From: Treponema sp. UBA4692
GTDB taxonomy: Bacteria; Spirochaetota; Spirochaetia; Treponematales; Treponemataceae
Direction of reading: 5' to 3'
NCBI GenBank assembly: GCA_002404895.1
Contig: DHKO01000012.1
Location: 9,472-73,471, forward strand
Length of the DNA: 64,000 nt
The stretch's first letter is position 1. The number at the start of each line of letters is the position of its first letter. The notes below the pieces were generated by a model. It was not told the DNA's origin. It worked only from the letters and a program-made list of their open reading frames with translations, and ran no database searches. Of the stretch, positions 6,582 to 13,402 are shown piece by piece. The position numbers and the translations under genes are program-made.

Positions 6582-7346
6582 TTATAGTCCCGAGCTTTTT
6601 TGGAGCAGGCTTCGGTCTGTTCCGCCTTTTTTCTCAATTTTCCTCATATCAAAGAATTCAATTTCATCTTCATCGCCAAAGCATATTATTGTTATACTTT
6701 TTTCTCTTTTCGTATTCGTTGCGCCATTCATTATTGCTCTGTACCGCATATAATCAGTTGATTTTCGGCTTCCAAAAAATATTACAATTCCTGGTGCTTG
6801 CCTTAAACCTGACTGATACTGTTTCTTGATTGTTTCTAGTCCGCCGCTTATATTCTTAAAATCAAATTTTACATCATTCACAATAGCATCGTAAGAAATT
6901 TCAGTAGGTTTTTCTTCTGGCAGATAGACCGAAAAACCTTTATCTGCAAGAAATTCAGCGTCCAGATATTCTATTTTCCTTTTTATTATATCTTGCCTAG
7001 ATATATTTTTTGCATTTGGATTTCTACTGTTGTGATAATAAATATTCTTTCTGTCTGAACAATCGCAAAGTTCTTTCTTTTCCCTTATTTCGGTTTTTAC
7101 AGACTGCGGTGAATTATTCGCAACATCATCCATAAGCTGTTTTAACCTGTGAACAATATCTGCCTGACTGTCCTTTTTAGACTTTCCTCTAAACTCATTT
7201 TCTCTTTTGTTCTCCGGGAAATTTCGCTGATATTGATAGCCCTTTCTGCCGTTTGCTGGCGGAACAACTACAGTCCTTATTCCCTTTTCAATCCCGAAAA
7301 CCTCGCATATCTCATCATACAGTTCTTTCTTAATCATTATCTTCAT
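6582..7346 (-). CDS. CdiA-CT tRNase-like phage toxin
   Basis: A 254-residue protein whose first residues (MKIMIKKELYDEICEVFGIE) match those of the gene at 4225-4797, while the rest is unrelated. The C-terminal domain (about 125-225) resembles the CdiA C-terminal tRNase fold: an EFLADKGFSVYLPEE segment, then YDAIVNDVKFDFKNI with likely catalytic Asp and Lys, then an IKKQYQSGLRQAPGIVIFF strand. Contact-dependent inhibition toxins of this type cleave tRNA. It overlaps the upstream small gene (ATGA) and so is expressed with the early phage genes. No secretion domain is present, so action would be intracellular or by packaged delivery. Function is inferred from pattern only. Confidence 0.6.
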   Translation of the reverse strand: MKIMIKKELYDEICEVFGIEKGIRTVVVPPANGRKGYQYQRNFPENKRENEFRGKSKKDSQADIVHRLKQLMDDVANNSPQSVKTEIREKKELCDCSDRKNIYYHNSRNPNAKNISRQDIIKRKIEYLDAEFLADKGFSVYLPEEKPTEISYDAIVNDVKFDFKNISGGLETIKKQYQSGLRQAPGIVIFFGSRKSTDYMRYRAIMNGATNTKREKSITIICFGDEDEIEFFDMRKIEKKGGTDRSLLQKSSGL

Positions 7347-7483
7347 GCGTCCCTGTCCCCATAAAGAAGCTCAATCAGGCTCATTTTCAGCTTCCATTCC
7401 GCGCTCCTGTACTCGCTGCTCCCCAGATATTCAAGAAGAGCAGCGAAAAGGCTTTCACTAAGAAACAAATCATCGGCTTTCAT
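7343..7483 (-). CDS. Small phage protein, unknown function
   Basis: About 46 residues (MKADDLFLSESLFAALLEYL...), leucine-rich and helical. I prefer the start at 7483 because it makes an ATGA overlap with the stop of the upstream gene, as at every other junction here; a longer frame from 7588 would run across the neighbour. It ends in another ATGA overlap with the tRNase-like toxin gene. No domain recognised. Confidence 0.5.
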   Translation of the reverse strand: MKADDLFLSESLFAALLEYLGSSEYRSAEWKLKMSLIELLYGDRDA

Positions 7484-7683
7484 TTTGAGAAAAACTCTCT
7501 CAATAAGGCTTCGTGCCTTTTTCCGTCCTCTTCCGCCTCCGTTCTTGTCTGCCGCTCCGCGCCTTTCCAGCAGTTCGCATAGCTCCAAGCCCTGTATGTG
7601 ATTCTTGCCGGTGAAATATACCTTGTCTCTGTTATGTAGAAAAGCTGAGTTTTGGATTCCATCTTCTTCTTCCTGAAAATCAT
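7480..7683 (-). CDS. Small phage protein, unknown function
   Basis: About 67 residues (MIFRKKKMESKTQLF...), basic, with aromatic residues and a charged C-terminal helix. The start at 7683 overlaps the stop of the upstream cysteine-rich gene (ATGA) and has an AGAGG motif before it. No recognised family. It is one of a chain of coupled small early genes. Confidence 0.5.
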   Translation of the reverse strand: MIFRKKKMESKTQLFYITETRYISPARITYRAWSYANCWKGAERQTRTEAEEDGKRHEALLREFFSK

Positions 7684-7853
7684 TTCTTCGCCTCTCTGAA
7701 AGACTTGCACCATTTGTCAGGCGCGCTAACCATTCTGTATCTTTTACACATCTTCACGCCGTCAAATTCGGCGCACCGGCGGCAGTTCTCGGTCTTTGCC
7801 GGGAAATATTCCTTTTTCTCTTTCTTTATTTCGTCCTTGAAAAAGCCCATCAT
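7680..7853 (-). CDS. Small cysteine-rich phage protein
   Basis: A 57-residue protein (MMGFFKDEIKKEKKEYF...) with cysteines in CRRC, MCKR and WCKS contexts, consistent with zinc binding. It overlaps both neighbours by ATGA motifs, which supports it as a gene. I do not know its function; small zinc proteins are common in phage early operons. Confidence 0.6.
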   Translation of the reverse strand: MMGFFKDEIKKEKKEYFPAKTENCRRCAEFDGVKMCKRYRMVSAPDKWCKSFREAKK

Positions 7854-8179
7854 TTTCTTTTCGCTCCTGTCTTGTATTTCTCATGGTATTCAGCCAGCTT
7901 GTCATCAGTAAGCAAAATCCATTCACTCACGCTCTCGCGGCTCCAGACTTTTCGCCCTCCAACATATCCATCAGGAATTCCGCCCTTGCACTGGTAGAAA
8001 CGATTTGAGCGGTATGTGCTAAGCACCATTCCGCCTTTCGCAGCCCAGCACTGCTCATCGCTGAACCATTCCTGAGACGGCAAGCCGATTTCAGCGCACT
8101 CATCTTTTTTCAGAATTTCCGTTTTCATCGCCTGAATAATTTCCTTTATTTCTGCAATCTCAGGAATATTGAACTCCAT
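7850..8179 (-). CDS. Phage HTH protein (MerR/excisionase-like)
   Basis: A 109-residue protein with GGAGG before its ATG. The C-terminal half (YRSNRFYQCKGGIPDGYVGGRKVWSRESVSEWI) has the winged HTH pattern of MerR/excisionase-like proteins: a helix, a short beta-turn ending in a G-R-K wing, and a terminal recognition segment with S-x-x-E-W-I. It could be an excisionase or early regulator, but it is far from the integrase. It is coupled to the next gene by ATGA. Confidence 0.5.
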   Translation of the reverse strand: MEFNIPEIAEIKEIIQAMKTEILKKDECAEIGLPSQEWFSDEQCWAAKGGMVLSTYRSNRFYQCKGGIPDGYVGGRKVWSRESVSEWILLTDDKLAEYHEKYKTGAKRK

Positions 8180-8189
8180 AAAAAGCCTC

Positions 8190-8381
8190 CTACTTCCCGA
8201 TTCTCTTTCTGAAAACAATCATCAGCGCAAGCCTGATTCTCGATTTCAAGTCAAGGCGGTACACAACAATAAAGAAGTCCTGCCACAAAGAGCCGCTCAT
8301 CTTCTTTCTGTATTCAAGATTGTTTTTCTCGAAAGTCTGCCTTGCGTATTTTCTCATCTTCTTTGTCTGCTTTCCGTTCAT
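8190..8381 (-). CDS. Small basic phage protein
   Basis: A 63-residue, strongly basic protein (MNGKQTKKMRKYARQTFEKN...) preceded by AGGAG. The C-terminus has a short hydrophobic stretch between basic segments. It follows the DUF1351-like gene by 9 nt. No family recognised; the charge suggests nucleic-acid or membrane contact. Confidence 0.5.
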   Translation of the reverse strand: MNGKQTKKMRKYARQTFEKNNLEYRKKMSGSLWQDFFIVVYRLDLKSRIRLALMIVFRKRIGK

Positions 8382-8390
8382 TTTTTTCTC

Positions 8391-9443
8391 CTAAATCTTT
8401 TTGTAGCGAAGCCCGTTCTTGTCGATAAGCAAGCGGAGCGCGACAAGCTGCCTTACAGAGCCTAAAATCTCCAGCCTGTACGATTCCGTTTTCTCCAAAT
8501 TTGCCGTTCCAGCTTTCGCCAGATATTGCGCAAGTTCCGCACTGGTCGGAAAAACCACGCCTAAATCAGCCATTGCATTTTCCGTCTGATTTTGCCCAAT
8601 TTCAGCATTATTTGGCAAAATTGCGCCCGAATTTTGCGTGTTTTCTGCAAAATTCGCTTCAATTTCGCTGTTTTCTGTCAAAATTGGTGCTTTTGCAGCG
8701 TTTTTCATTGCGGCTTCTCTAAGGGCTTTTTCAGCCTCTTCCTGCCGCCTGCGCTCCTCCTCGGCTTTCAGCGCGGCGCGGTTATCTTTTAGCTGGTTGC
8801 CTTTTTCAAGCGTTGCGTTCAAGTCCAAAGTCTCAAGATAGAACGACTGCAACGTCTCGGAGTCCTCGTCTTTCATGCTTCTTAAAGTCGCAAGCTCGCC
8901 TGTAATCTTCTCGACTTTCGCCTCAACCTCTTTCATAACGTCATTCATCGTGAAAGTCTTGTTCAGCCATTTCGGGTTGAAGATTTTTTCAAGCGGAATG
9001 ATTGTTATCCCCAGCGTGTGCCAGTAGCCCTCAATCTCCTTGCGCTTTTTATCCTTTTCAGCGTTCTCGGCCTGCTTCACTACACTATTCAGGTTGTCGT
9101 AGCACTCCAAAACTTCCTTTTCAAGCGACCTCATCTCGTCAAGAAAATCATTCAGCGGCTTGTTCCACTCCGCGCTCACCTTCTTTCTCTTGTCCGATAT
9201 TGCGTCCTTGACCTTTGTAAGAAGAGCCTTGTCAGCCTTTGCCACCGCAGGATTTCCGATATAGCGGTCAACAGTGAACTTTTTCAGCTCGTTTCTGATT
9301 TTCTCAGCAAGCTCCTTCGCATTGCTAGTGAGCTTTCCCGCCACAATCTCCGCCGACAGCTCAAAGTCCGCGATTTTGTTTTCATTCTCATTCACCGCAG
9401 CTACGGCAATCTGTGTGTCCTCATTTTTCTTCGCTCTTGGCAT
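8391..9443 (-). CDS. DUF1351-like phage protein
   Basis: A 350-residue, mostly helical protein of the DUF1351 type (residues about 25-240): ELAEKIRNELKKFTVDRYIG, then KADKALLTKVKDAISDKRKKVSAEWNKP, a pattern typical of this family. DUF1351 genes are usually near phage recombination genes such as YqaJ/RecT; here YqaJ is 8 kb further along the same strand. A low-complexity N/A/E/T-rich segment near residues 250-300 is followed by a C-terminal domain (AQYLAKAGTANLEKTESYRLEILGS) that may be a separate alpha/beta unit. Its start overlaps the 3' end of the antirepressor gene by 23 nt. Function unproven. Confidence 0.7.
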   Translation of the reverse strand: MPRAKKNEDTQIAVAAVNENENKIADFELSAEIVAGKLTSNAKELAEKIRNELKKFTVDRYIGNPAVAKADKALLTKVKDAISDKRKKVSAEWNKPLNDFLDEMRSLEKEVLECYDNLNSVVKQAENAEKDKKRKEIEGYWHTLGITIIPLEKIFNPKWLNKTFTMNDVMKEVEAKVEKITGELATLRSMKDEDSETLQSFYLETLDLNATLEKGNQLKDNRAALKAEEERRRQEEAEKALREAAMKNAAKAPILTENSEIEANFAENTQNSGAILPNNAEIGQNQTENAMADLGVVFPTSAELAQYLAKAGTANLEKTESYRLEILGSVRQLVALRLLIDKNGLRYKKI

Positions 9444-10203
9444 TTTTATTCTCCTTTACTGTCTTTCTGATTTCTTCAAGTCCATTGTCGTTATAGCGGA
9501 ATGACTGCACTTCCTTTTCCGAGAAGCGCGACTTGTCAAGCACGAATATCCCGAAAACCTCTGTTTTAAGGTTTCTTGCGTTCGCGATTCTTCCCACCAT
9601 GTTCGCGGACACTCCAAGAATCTTCCCGATTTCTCCTGCGGAGTACGTCTTTTCAGTCCGAGGAAGAGGAAGCAGAAAATCCCCTGTCAGCTCCTTTGTC
9701 GCGTATGCGTCAAGAATCTGTCTGTAGCTTTCAGCTTTGCCCTCGTAGCTAAGCCCGATTTCACGCAGAAGCTCCGCCCTCTTGAACGCAATCTCCTTTT
9801 CCTTTGCAAAGTCTCGTTTCGGGGAAGCATAATATCCGCCTGTCTTTCTGATTGACGGAAGAACCTCAGAAGTTACCCAGTGCTTAAATTCCCGCGCGCT
9901 TTCAAGCTTGCTTCCAAAAATCAGAGCGTAAACACCGGATTCGTTGATAAAAACCGGATATTGCTTTCTGTTCATTGAGTCCAAAATATATGGGTCGGTG
10001 TTTCGCCCACCCATCCTGTCATCTTCATCAACGTGCTTTTTCACCGCATCGGAAGAATCTTTGTACCCCAAAGCCTTTGCAATATCCCTGCCAACAAAAT
10101 AAGGCTCGCCGCCGATAACCATAGAGCGGATTTCTCCGAACTTCTCGCTGCTGAAAACTGTCAAGGATTTTCCCCCGACAGCCGATAATGTAACTGTGTT
10201 CAC
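9421..10203 (-). CDS. Phage antirepressor, Bro-N type
   Basis: A 260-residue protein with a GTG start at 10,201-10,203 after AAGGAGT; the longer frame upstream crosses the leader terminator. Residues about 10-115 form a Bro-N domain: FGEIRSMVIGGEPYFVGRDIAKALGY, DEDDRM, VFINESGVYALIFGSKLESAREFKHWV. The C-terminus (TYSAGEIGKILGVSANMVGRIANARNL) is an HTH antirepressor unit like KilAC. Such proteins override the prophage repressor. It heads the long leftward early operon (DUF1351 protein, small genes, toxin) and is controlled by promoter/operator B and attenuator B. Confidence 0.88.
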   Translation of the reverse strand: MNTVTLSAVGGKSLTVFSSEKFGEIRSMVIGGEPYFVGRDIAKALGYKDSSDAVKKHVDEDDRMGGRNTDPYILDSMNRKQYPVFINESGVYALIFGSKLESAREFKHWVTSEVLPSIRKTGGYYASPKRDFAKEKEIAFKRAELLREIGLSYEGKAESYRQILDAYATKELTGDFLLPLPRTEKTYSAGEIGKILGVSANMVGRIANARNLKTEVFGIFVLDKSRFSEKEVQSFRYNDNGLEEIRKTVKENKNAKSEEK

Positions 10204-10269
10204 AAGACACTCCTTGCGGTTAAACGGCGGTGATTCCGCCAAGAATAAACGCGCCGTTTTTCCGCTTGC

Positions 10270-10369
10270 AAAAAAAATAAAAGAAAAGCCGCAAGGCTTT
10301 CCTACGACAAAAAACCTTGCGGCTTGCGGTCTAAGACCGATTGCCAGAGCAATCACATAAGGTCGTAGG
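10270..10369 (-). terminator. Leader terminator with loop-complementary upstream segment (attenuator B)
   Basis: On the leftward transcript GCCGCAAGG pairs with CCTTGCGGC (10,288-10,323), followed by a U-rich run, about 85 nt before the antirepressor start. The loop holds GTCGTAGG (10,301-10,308), exactly complementary to CCTACGAC upstream (10,362-10,369). Between them are two small hairpins (GATTGC/GCAATC and CGGTC/GACCG). Long-range pairing would form a pseudoknot or antiterminator. Confidence 0.72.
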
Positions 10370-10390
10370 CTTGTGTCATTGCTTTAATCA

Positions 10391-10439
10391 GTTAATTTTA
10401 ACCATTTTTTATATTAAGGTTAAAATTAACCTTAGTCAA
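10391..10439 (-). promoter_or_regulatory. Leftward promoter with palindromic operator B
   Basis: The leftward strand reads TTGACT (10,434-10,439), 17 bp, TAATAT (10,411-10,416). A 9-bp perfect inverted repeat (arm TAAGGTTAA, 2-nt centre, 10,415-10,434) fills the space between the two boxes. A second shorter one (GTTAA/TTAAC, 10,391-10,402) lies at the expected transcription start. The repressor at 10,461 is the likely ligand. Confidence 0.72.
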
Positions 10440-10460
10440 TAAATTCAGGTTATTCTATAT

Positions 10461-10742
10461 ATGGATTTCTACGAAAGAGTTAAAATTCTTTCTAAAAAAA
10501 ACAACATTTCTCTCACCTCCTTTTTGCAGTCATTAGGAATCAACTATGAAACCTATAAATCAGCAAAACGACTTAACAATCTTCCTCGTGCAGACGAGGC
10601 CGTAAAAATCGCTTCCGCCCTCAATACCTCCGTTGAGTTCCTAGTAACAGGCGGTGAATCCGCATCTCAAAATGAGACATTCGACCCGTACAAGGAAAAA
10701 TTCGACCGTCTAGTCAAAGCCATAAAAGCCCTGCCGGTCTGA
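10461..10742 (+). CDS. XRE-family phage repressor
   Basis: A 93-residue protein with an XRE-type HTH: NNISLTSFLQSLGINYETYKSAKRL is the HTH, followed by the AVKIASALNTSVEFLVTGGE segment shared with the other repressors of this prophage. The recognition helix differs from those of its paralogues, which fits the different palindrome beside it. No Shine-Dalgarno motif precedes the ATG; a TATTCT box 5 nt upstream suggests a leaderless mRNA. Its last third overlaps, antisense, the short frame at 10,667-10,843. Confidence 0.85.
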   Translation: MDFYERVKILSKKNNISLTSFLQSLGINYETYKSAKRLNNLPRADEAVKIASALNTSVEFLVTGGESASQNETFDPYKEKFDRLVKAIKALPV

Positions 10743-10843
10743 TTCTTTTTTTCTGAAACAGCCAAGAAATCATCTCTCTTCAATTTTTCTGCCTTTTGTG
10801 CTAAACTTGTATTAGCAGTTGTCGAAGATTTTAATGTGTTCAT
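10667..10843 (-). CDS. Short ORF behind attenuator C, possible truncated antirepressor
   Basis: A 58-residue frame (MNTLKSSTTANTSLAQKAEK...) with an AAGGAGCG ribosome site. The start and leader resemble those of the antirepressors at 2200 (MNSLNLSEE) and 10,203 ([GTG]NTVTLSAV), including a CTTGGCGGATTCA stretch. After about 20 residues the resemblance stops, and the frame overlaps the repressor gene on the other strand. It may be a truncated antirepressor or a genuine micro-protein. Confidence 0.4.
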   Translation of the reverse strand: MNTLKSSTTANTSLAQKAEKLKRDDFLAVSEKKNQTGRAFMALTRRSNFSLYGSNVSF

Positions 10844-10905
10844 TCGTGGACGCTCCTTGTCTTTTCAGATGAATCCGCCAAGACGCACTCTGGAAAGACA
10901 TTCTT

Positions 10906-11012
10906 CAATAAAAAAGCCCTGCTCTCTTGTCTACAACGAAATTTCTTCCGATGTTTGAGCCAGACAAGAGCCGCAAGGCTAGAACTTAAAAACAGTTCAG
11001 AAAAAGGCTCAA
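10906..11012 (-). terminator. Leader terminator with loop-complementary upstream segment (attenuator C)
   Basis: On the leftward transcript a long stem (AGCC, TGC and a 9-bp AGACAAGAG/CTCTTGTCT core, arms 10,915-10,932 and 10,962-10,980) is followed by UUUUUU. Its loop holds GGCTCAA (10,955-10,961), exactly complementary to TTGAGCC upstream (11,006-11,012). It precedes the short frame at 10,667-10,843 and matches the plan of attenuators A and B. Confidence 0.7.
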
Positions 11013-11038
11013 TTTTTTTTCTCAGCTGTCTTAACAAT

Positions 11039-11101
11039 GTAAATAATTCTAAAACGAATTATTTACCAATATTTATAAAATCCATTACGATTTATTGTCA
11101 A
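11039..11101 (-). promoter_or_regulatory. Leftward promoter with palindromic operator C
   Basis: The leftward strand reads TTGACA (11,096-11,101), 17 bp, TTATAA (11,073-11,078). An 11-bp perfect inverted repeat (arm GTAAATAATTC, 6-nt centre, 11,039-11,066) sits at the expected start of transcription. It lies between the repressor at 11,133 and attenuator C, and its sequence differs from operators A and B. Confidence 0.75.
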
Positions 11102-11132
11102 TAACTTTTAATGTTTTTTGGAATTATTATCA

Positions 11133-11471
11133 ATGACACCTAAAGAATTTTGGAATGGAGTAAAGCCTCTAATTAAAAAAAACGGACTCACTCAGGCAAA
11201 ACTGGCGGAAATCTGCAATATTCCGTTCGGCACGTTGCAGGGCTGGATTGCAAAATCAGTGCTTCCAGATGTCCTTTCAGCCCAGAAAATCGCTTCCGCC
11301 CTCAACACAACTGTAGATTATCTTGTAACCGGAAAAAACGAGGCCGTCCCCATGGACTTGCAGATGACGATAGCGCAGCTCTCAGAGTTCACATTCGAGG
11401 AACGCCAGCCGATTCTCTTCATGCTCCAGGGGCAGATTGAATACTGGAAAAAAGTATTGAACAAGAAATAA
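11133..11471 (+). CDS. XRE-family phage repressor
   Basis: A 112-residue protein from the ATG at 11,133 (MTPKEFWNGVKPLI); the frame also allows a TTG at 11,118. The XRE HTH is GLTQAKLAEICNIPFGTLQGWI, followed by AQKIASALNTTVDYLVTGKNE. The C-terminus (FTFEERQPILFMLQGQIEYWKKV) is the small helical tail shared with the next gene. It is divergent from attenuator C and the likely binder of operator C. Confidence 0.85.
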   Translation: MTPKEFWNGVKPLIKKNGLTQAKLAEICNIPFGTLQGWIAKSVLPDVLSAQKIASALNTTVDYLVTGKNEAVPMDLQMTIAQLSEFTFEERQPILFMLQGQIEYWKKVLNKK

Positions 11472-11543
11472 AAGCAAAAAGCCACATCTTAACGCTATAC
11501 GCTCTATCCTAAAGATTTTTTCTGTATCTCCGATAAGAAAAGC

Positions 11544-11879
11544 ATGAGCGAACAAGACGAAACATTCATAGAAAGATATGAGAGACTCTGCAAGCAGGCG
11601 GGGCTTTCACAGGCAAAAGTAAGTCGCGCGACGGGCATAGCCTACCAGACATTCACAGACCACAGACGAAGAAAAACAATATTCAGCGCGGAAGAGTGCG
11701 CAAAAATAGCCGAAGTCCTAAATGTTTCGGTCGATTATCTCATAACAGGAAAATCAAGGGAGCTTCCGTCCGACATTCAGGACACAGTCTCTATGCTAAT
11801 GCAGCTTCCAGAAAGCAAGCGCGCCCCTATTGTCGCAATGGTAAAAGGACAGGTCATTTACTTCAAAAGCACTATATAG
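11544..11879 (+). CDS. XRE-family phage repressor
   Basis: A 111-residue protein (MSEQDETFIERYERLCKQ). The HTH is GLSQAKVSRATGIAYQTFTDH, then AECAKIAEVLNVSVDYLITGKS and a tail (LPESKRAPIVAMVKGQVIYF) homologous to that of the preceding gene. It is the fifth XRE regulator in the prophage and lies 72 nt after its paralogue, probably in one transcript. It shows no private divergent operator. Confidence 0.85.
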   Translation: MSEQDETFIERYERLCKQAGLSQAKVSRATGIAYQTFTDHRRRKTIFSAEECAKIAEVLNVSVDYLITGKSRELPSDIQDTVSMLMQLPESKRAPIVAMVKGQVIYFKSTI

Positions 11880-11979
11880 CGCAAAGCCACCCAGCATTTT
11901 CTGAAATCCTACTGCACTTTTCTTAATAGTCTCTCATAAACCGCGCTTCTCAAACCTATAATAATTTCAGGAGTAAAAA

Positions 11980-12219
11980 ATGAAAGATTTTATAAAAAGT
12001 CTATTGCTGTTCTGGTCTCTGCCCAGAATAGCAAAGGGTTCTGTCTATGCGGCTGTTCAGTCGCTTGCGGAATTCTACGGAGAATCGAATGAGAAAGGAA
12101 GAGACCGTAAAGACAAAGCGGATTCTGCGCAGCGTGGACAAGGCGTTTGTAATGGAGCTTCTAGGCAAGGTAAACCTTACACAAAGAGAGCTGAAGATAA
12201 TCAAAGACACGGAGCTTGA
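11980..12219 (+). CDS. Small phage protein, unknown function
   Basis: A 79-residue frame with a good AGGAG ribosome site. The first 40 residues (MKDFIKSLLLFWSLPRIAKG...) contain a short hydrophobic helix; the rest is very hydrophilic and overlaps the next gene by 131 nt in another frame. The overlap is long, so the functional protein may be shorter in related phages or the frame disrupted. No family recognised. Confidence 0.4.
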   Translation: MKDFIKSLLLFWSLPRIAKGSVYAAVQSLAEFYGESNEKGRDRKDKADSAQRGQGVCNGASRQGKPYTKRAEDNQRHGA

Positions 12220-12343
12220 GCGCAAGACCATAAAAGAAATGTCCATTGAGATGAACTTGTCATTGTCGTACATAAGCGTAATAAAGAAATCCGCAATGGA
12301 TAAAATCTACAGATACTGCCTTATTGCAAGACTTGTGAAATGA
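12089..12343 (+). CDS. Small phage HTH protein, sigma region 4-like
   Basis: An 84-residue protein from the ATG after GGAGAATCGA. The C-terminal half (LTQRELKIIKDTELERKTIKEMSIEMNLSLSYISVIKKSAMDKI) has the helix-turn-helix layout of sigma70 region 4 and of late-gene activators in many phages. It could control the rightward genes that follow (structural-like and lysis genes). This role is inferred from fold pattern and position only. Confidence 0.6.
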   Translation: MRKEETVKTKRILRSVDKAFVMELLGKVNLTQRELKIIKDTELERKTIKEMSIEMNLSLSYISVIKKSAMDKIYRYCLIARLVK

Positions 12344-12421
12344 CAGTGCAAAAGCAGTAGAACAAAGCCGGACAAAAACCGCCTAGCATAAGGTCATCTT
12401 GCATAAACGGAGGTAAAGGTT

Positions 12422-12946
12422 ATGGAAGTTAAGACCGAATCAGGCGGGCTTTTCAACGCCGCCGGAACAGGCACAACCGCGCTCGGCATTATCGGCACGG
12501 TGCTTGGCGGACTTGCTACCGCAGTAAGCGGCGGCAACGGATTGCTGAATCTCGGCAGCGGAAACGGCGGCAAAGGCTGCCCCAACGCGAACGACAGCAA
12601 CACCTATGTAACAAAGGCGGAGCTTGAAATGACACAGCAGCTTGCGTCAAAGGATTCTGAGATTGCTCTCCTGAAGAGCGAGCAGAACACAGAGACAAAG
12701 ATTGCCGATGTCTATGAGCGTCTGATTACAAGAATCAACGCCGACCAGAAAGAGCAGAGCGCATGGAACGCCCAGCAGAGCGTGAACAACGCGGCAATCA
12801 GCGCGGCTGTGGCTTCAAACGCAAACTCAATCGCGGCATTGCAGAGCAGCTGCGCCCAGATTACAAAGCTGGTTGTTCCTAACTCGGCAATCTGCCCGGG
12901 CTGGGGAAATGTAACAATCACGCCTGCGACTACAGCAAGCGCATAG
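12422..12946 (+). CDS. Phage protein with Gly-rich N-terminus and coiled coil, unknown function
   Basis: A 174-residue protein with a strong GGAGG site. Residues about 8-50 are rich in Gly/Ala/Thr and hydrophobic, like a membrane-inserting hairpin. Residues 65-130 are a coiled coil (MTQQLASKDSEIALLKSEQN), and the end is Ala/Thr-rich with three cysteines overall. It may be a virion or membrane-associated protein. It precedes two small hypothetical genes and the lysis cassette. Confidence 0.6.
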   Translation: MEVKTESGGLFNAAGTGTTALGIIGTVLGGLATAVSGGNGLLNLGSGNGGKGCPNANDSNTYVTKAELEMTQQLASKDSEIALLKSEQNTETKIADVYERLITRINADQKEQSAWNAQQSVNNAAISAAVASNANSIAALQSSCAQITKLVVPNSAICPGWGNVTITPATTASA

Positions 12947-13021
12947 CAAAAACGAACAAGACGGTGGCTTAACATACCGCCGCCTTTCATCACATAAAAA
13001 AAAGGAATCTGACAAGCAGGA

Positions 13022-13402
13022 ATGAGAAACAGAAGCCAGCCAGCACAGGAAAAAGCAGAGCAATCATCAACACCAACAAAGCAGGACGAGCTTGACAGAA
13101 TCGAGCGCAAAATAATCATCAGGCTGTTCGGAAAAGAAGCGATTCCTGACAAGACCGCCGTTCTTTTCAACATTCTAAACATAGATCCGAACAAGTACAT
13201 AAAGATGTTCGAGAAAAAGCTCTCGCCAATGCTCAACAATGACGGAACTGTCAGCGGCTCAATGCTAAGAAAAATAATCCAGTTCTCAAAGTACAGGGAT
13301 ATTTTAGATGTTGTGCAAATTCCTGATGAAGACTTCTATCTCAGCAGCCATATCGATTCCTTGATAAAAACATTCATACCCGGAGGAAAAAGCAATGCTT
13401 AG
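13022..13402 (+). CDS. Phage protein, unknown function
   Basis: A 126-residue protein (MRNRSQPAQEKAEQ...). The N-terminal 30 residues are disordered-like; the rest is helical with an FNILNIDPNKYIKMFEKKL segment. It overlaps the next gene by 8 nt, so the two are coupled. No family recognised. The position before the lysis genes fits a tail-accessory or assembly role, as inference. Confidence 0.6.
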   Translation: MRNRSQPAQEKAEQSSTPTKQDELDRIERKIIIRLFGKEAIPDKTAVLFNILNIDPNKYIKMFEKKLSPMLNNDGTVSGSMLRKIIQFSKYRDILDVVQIPDEDFYLSSHIDSLIKTFIPGGKSNA

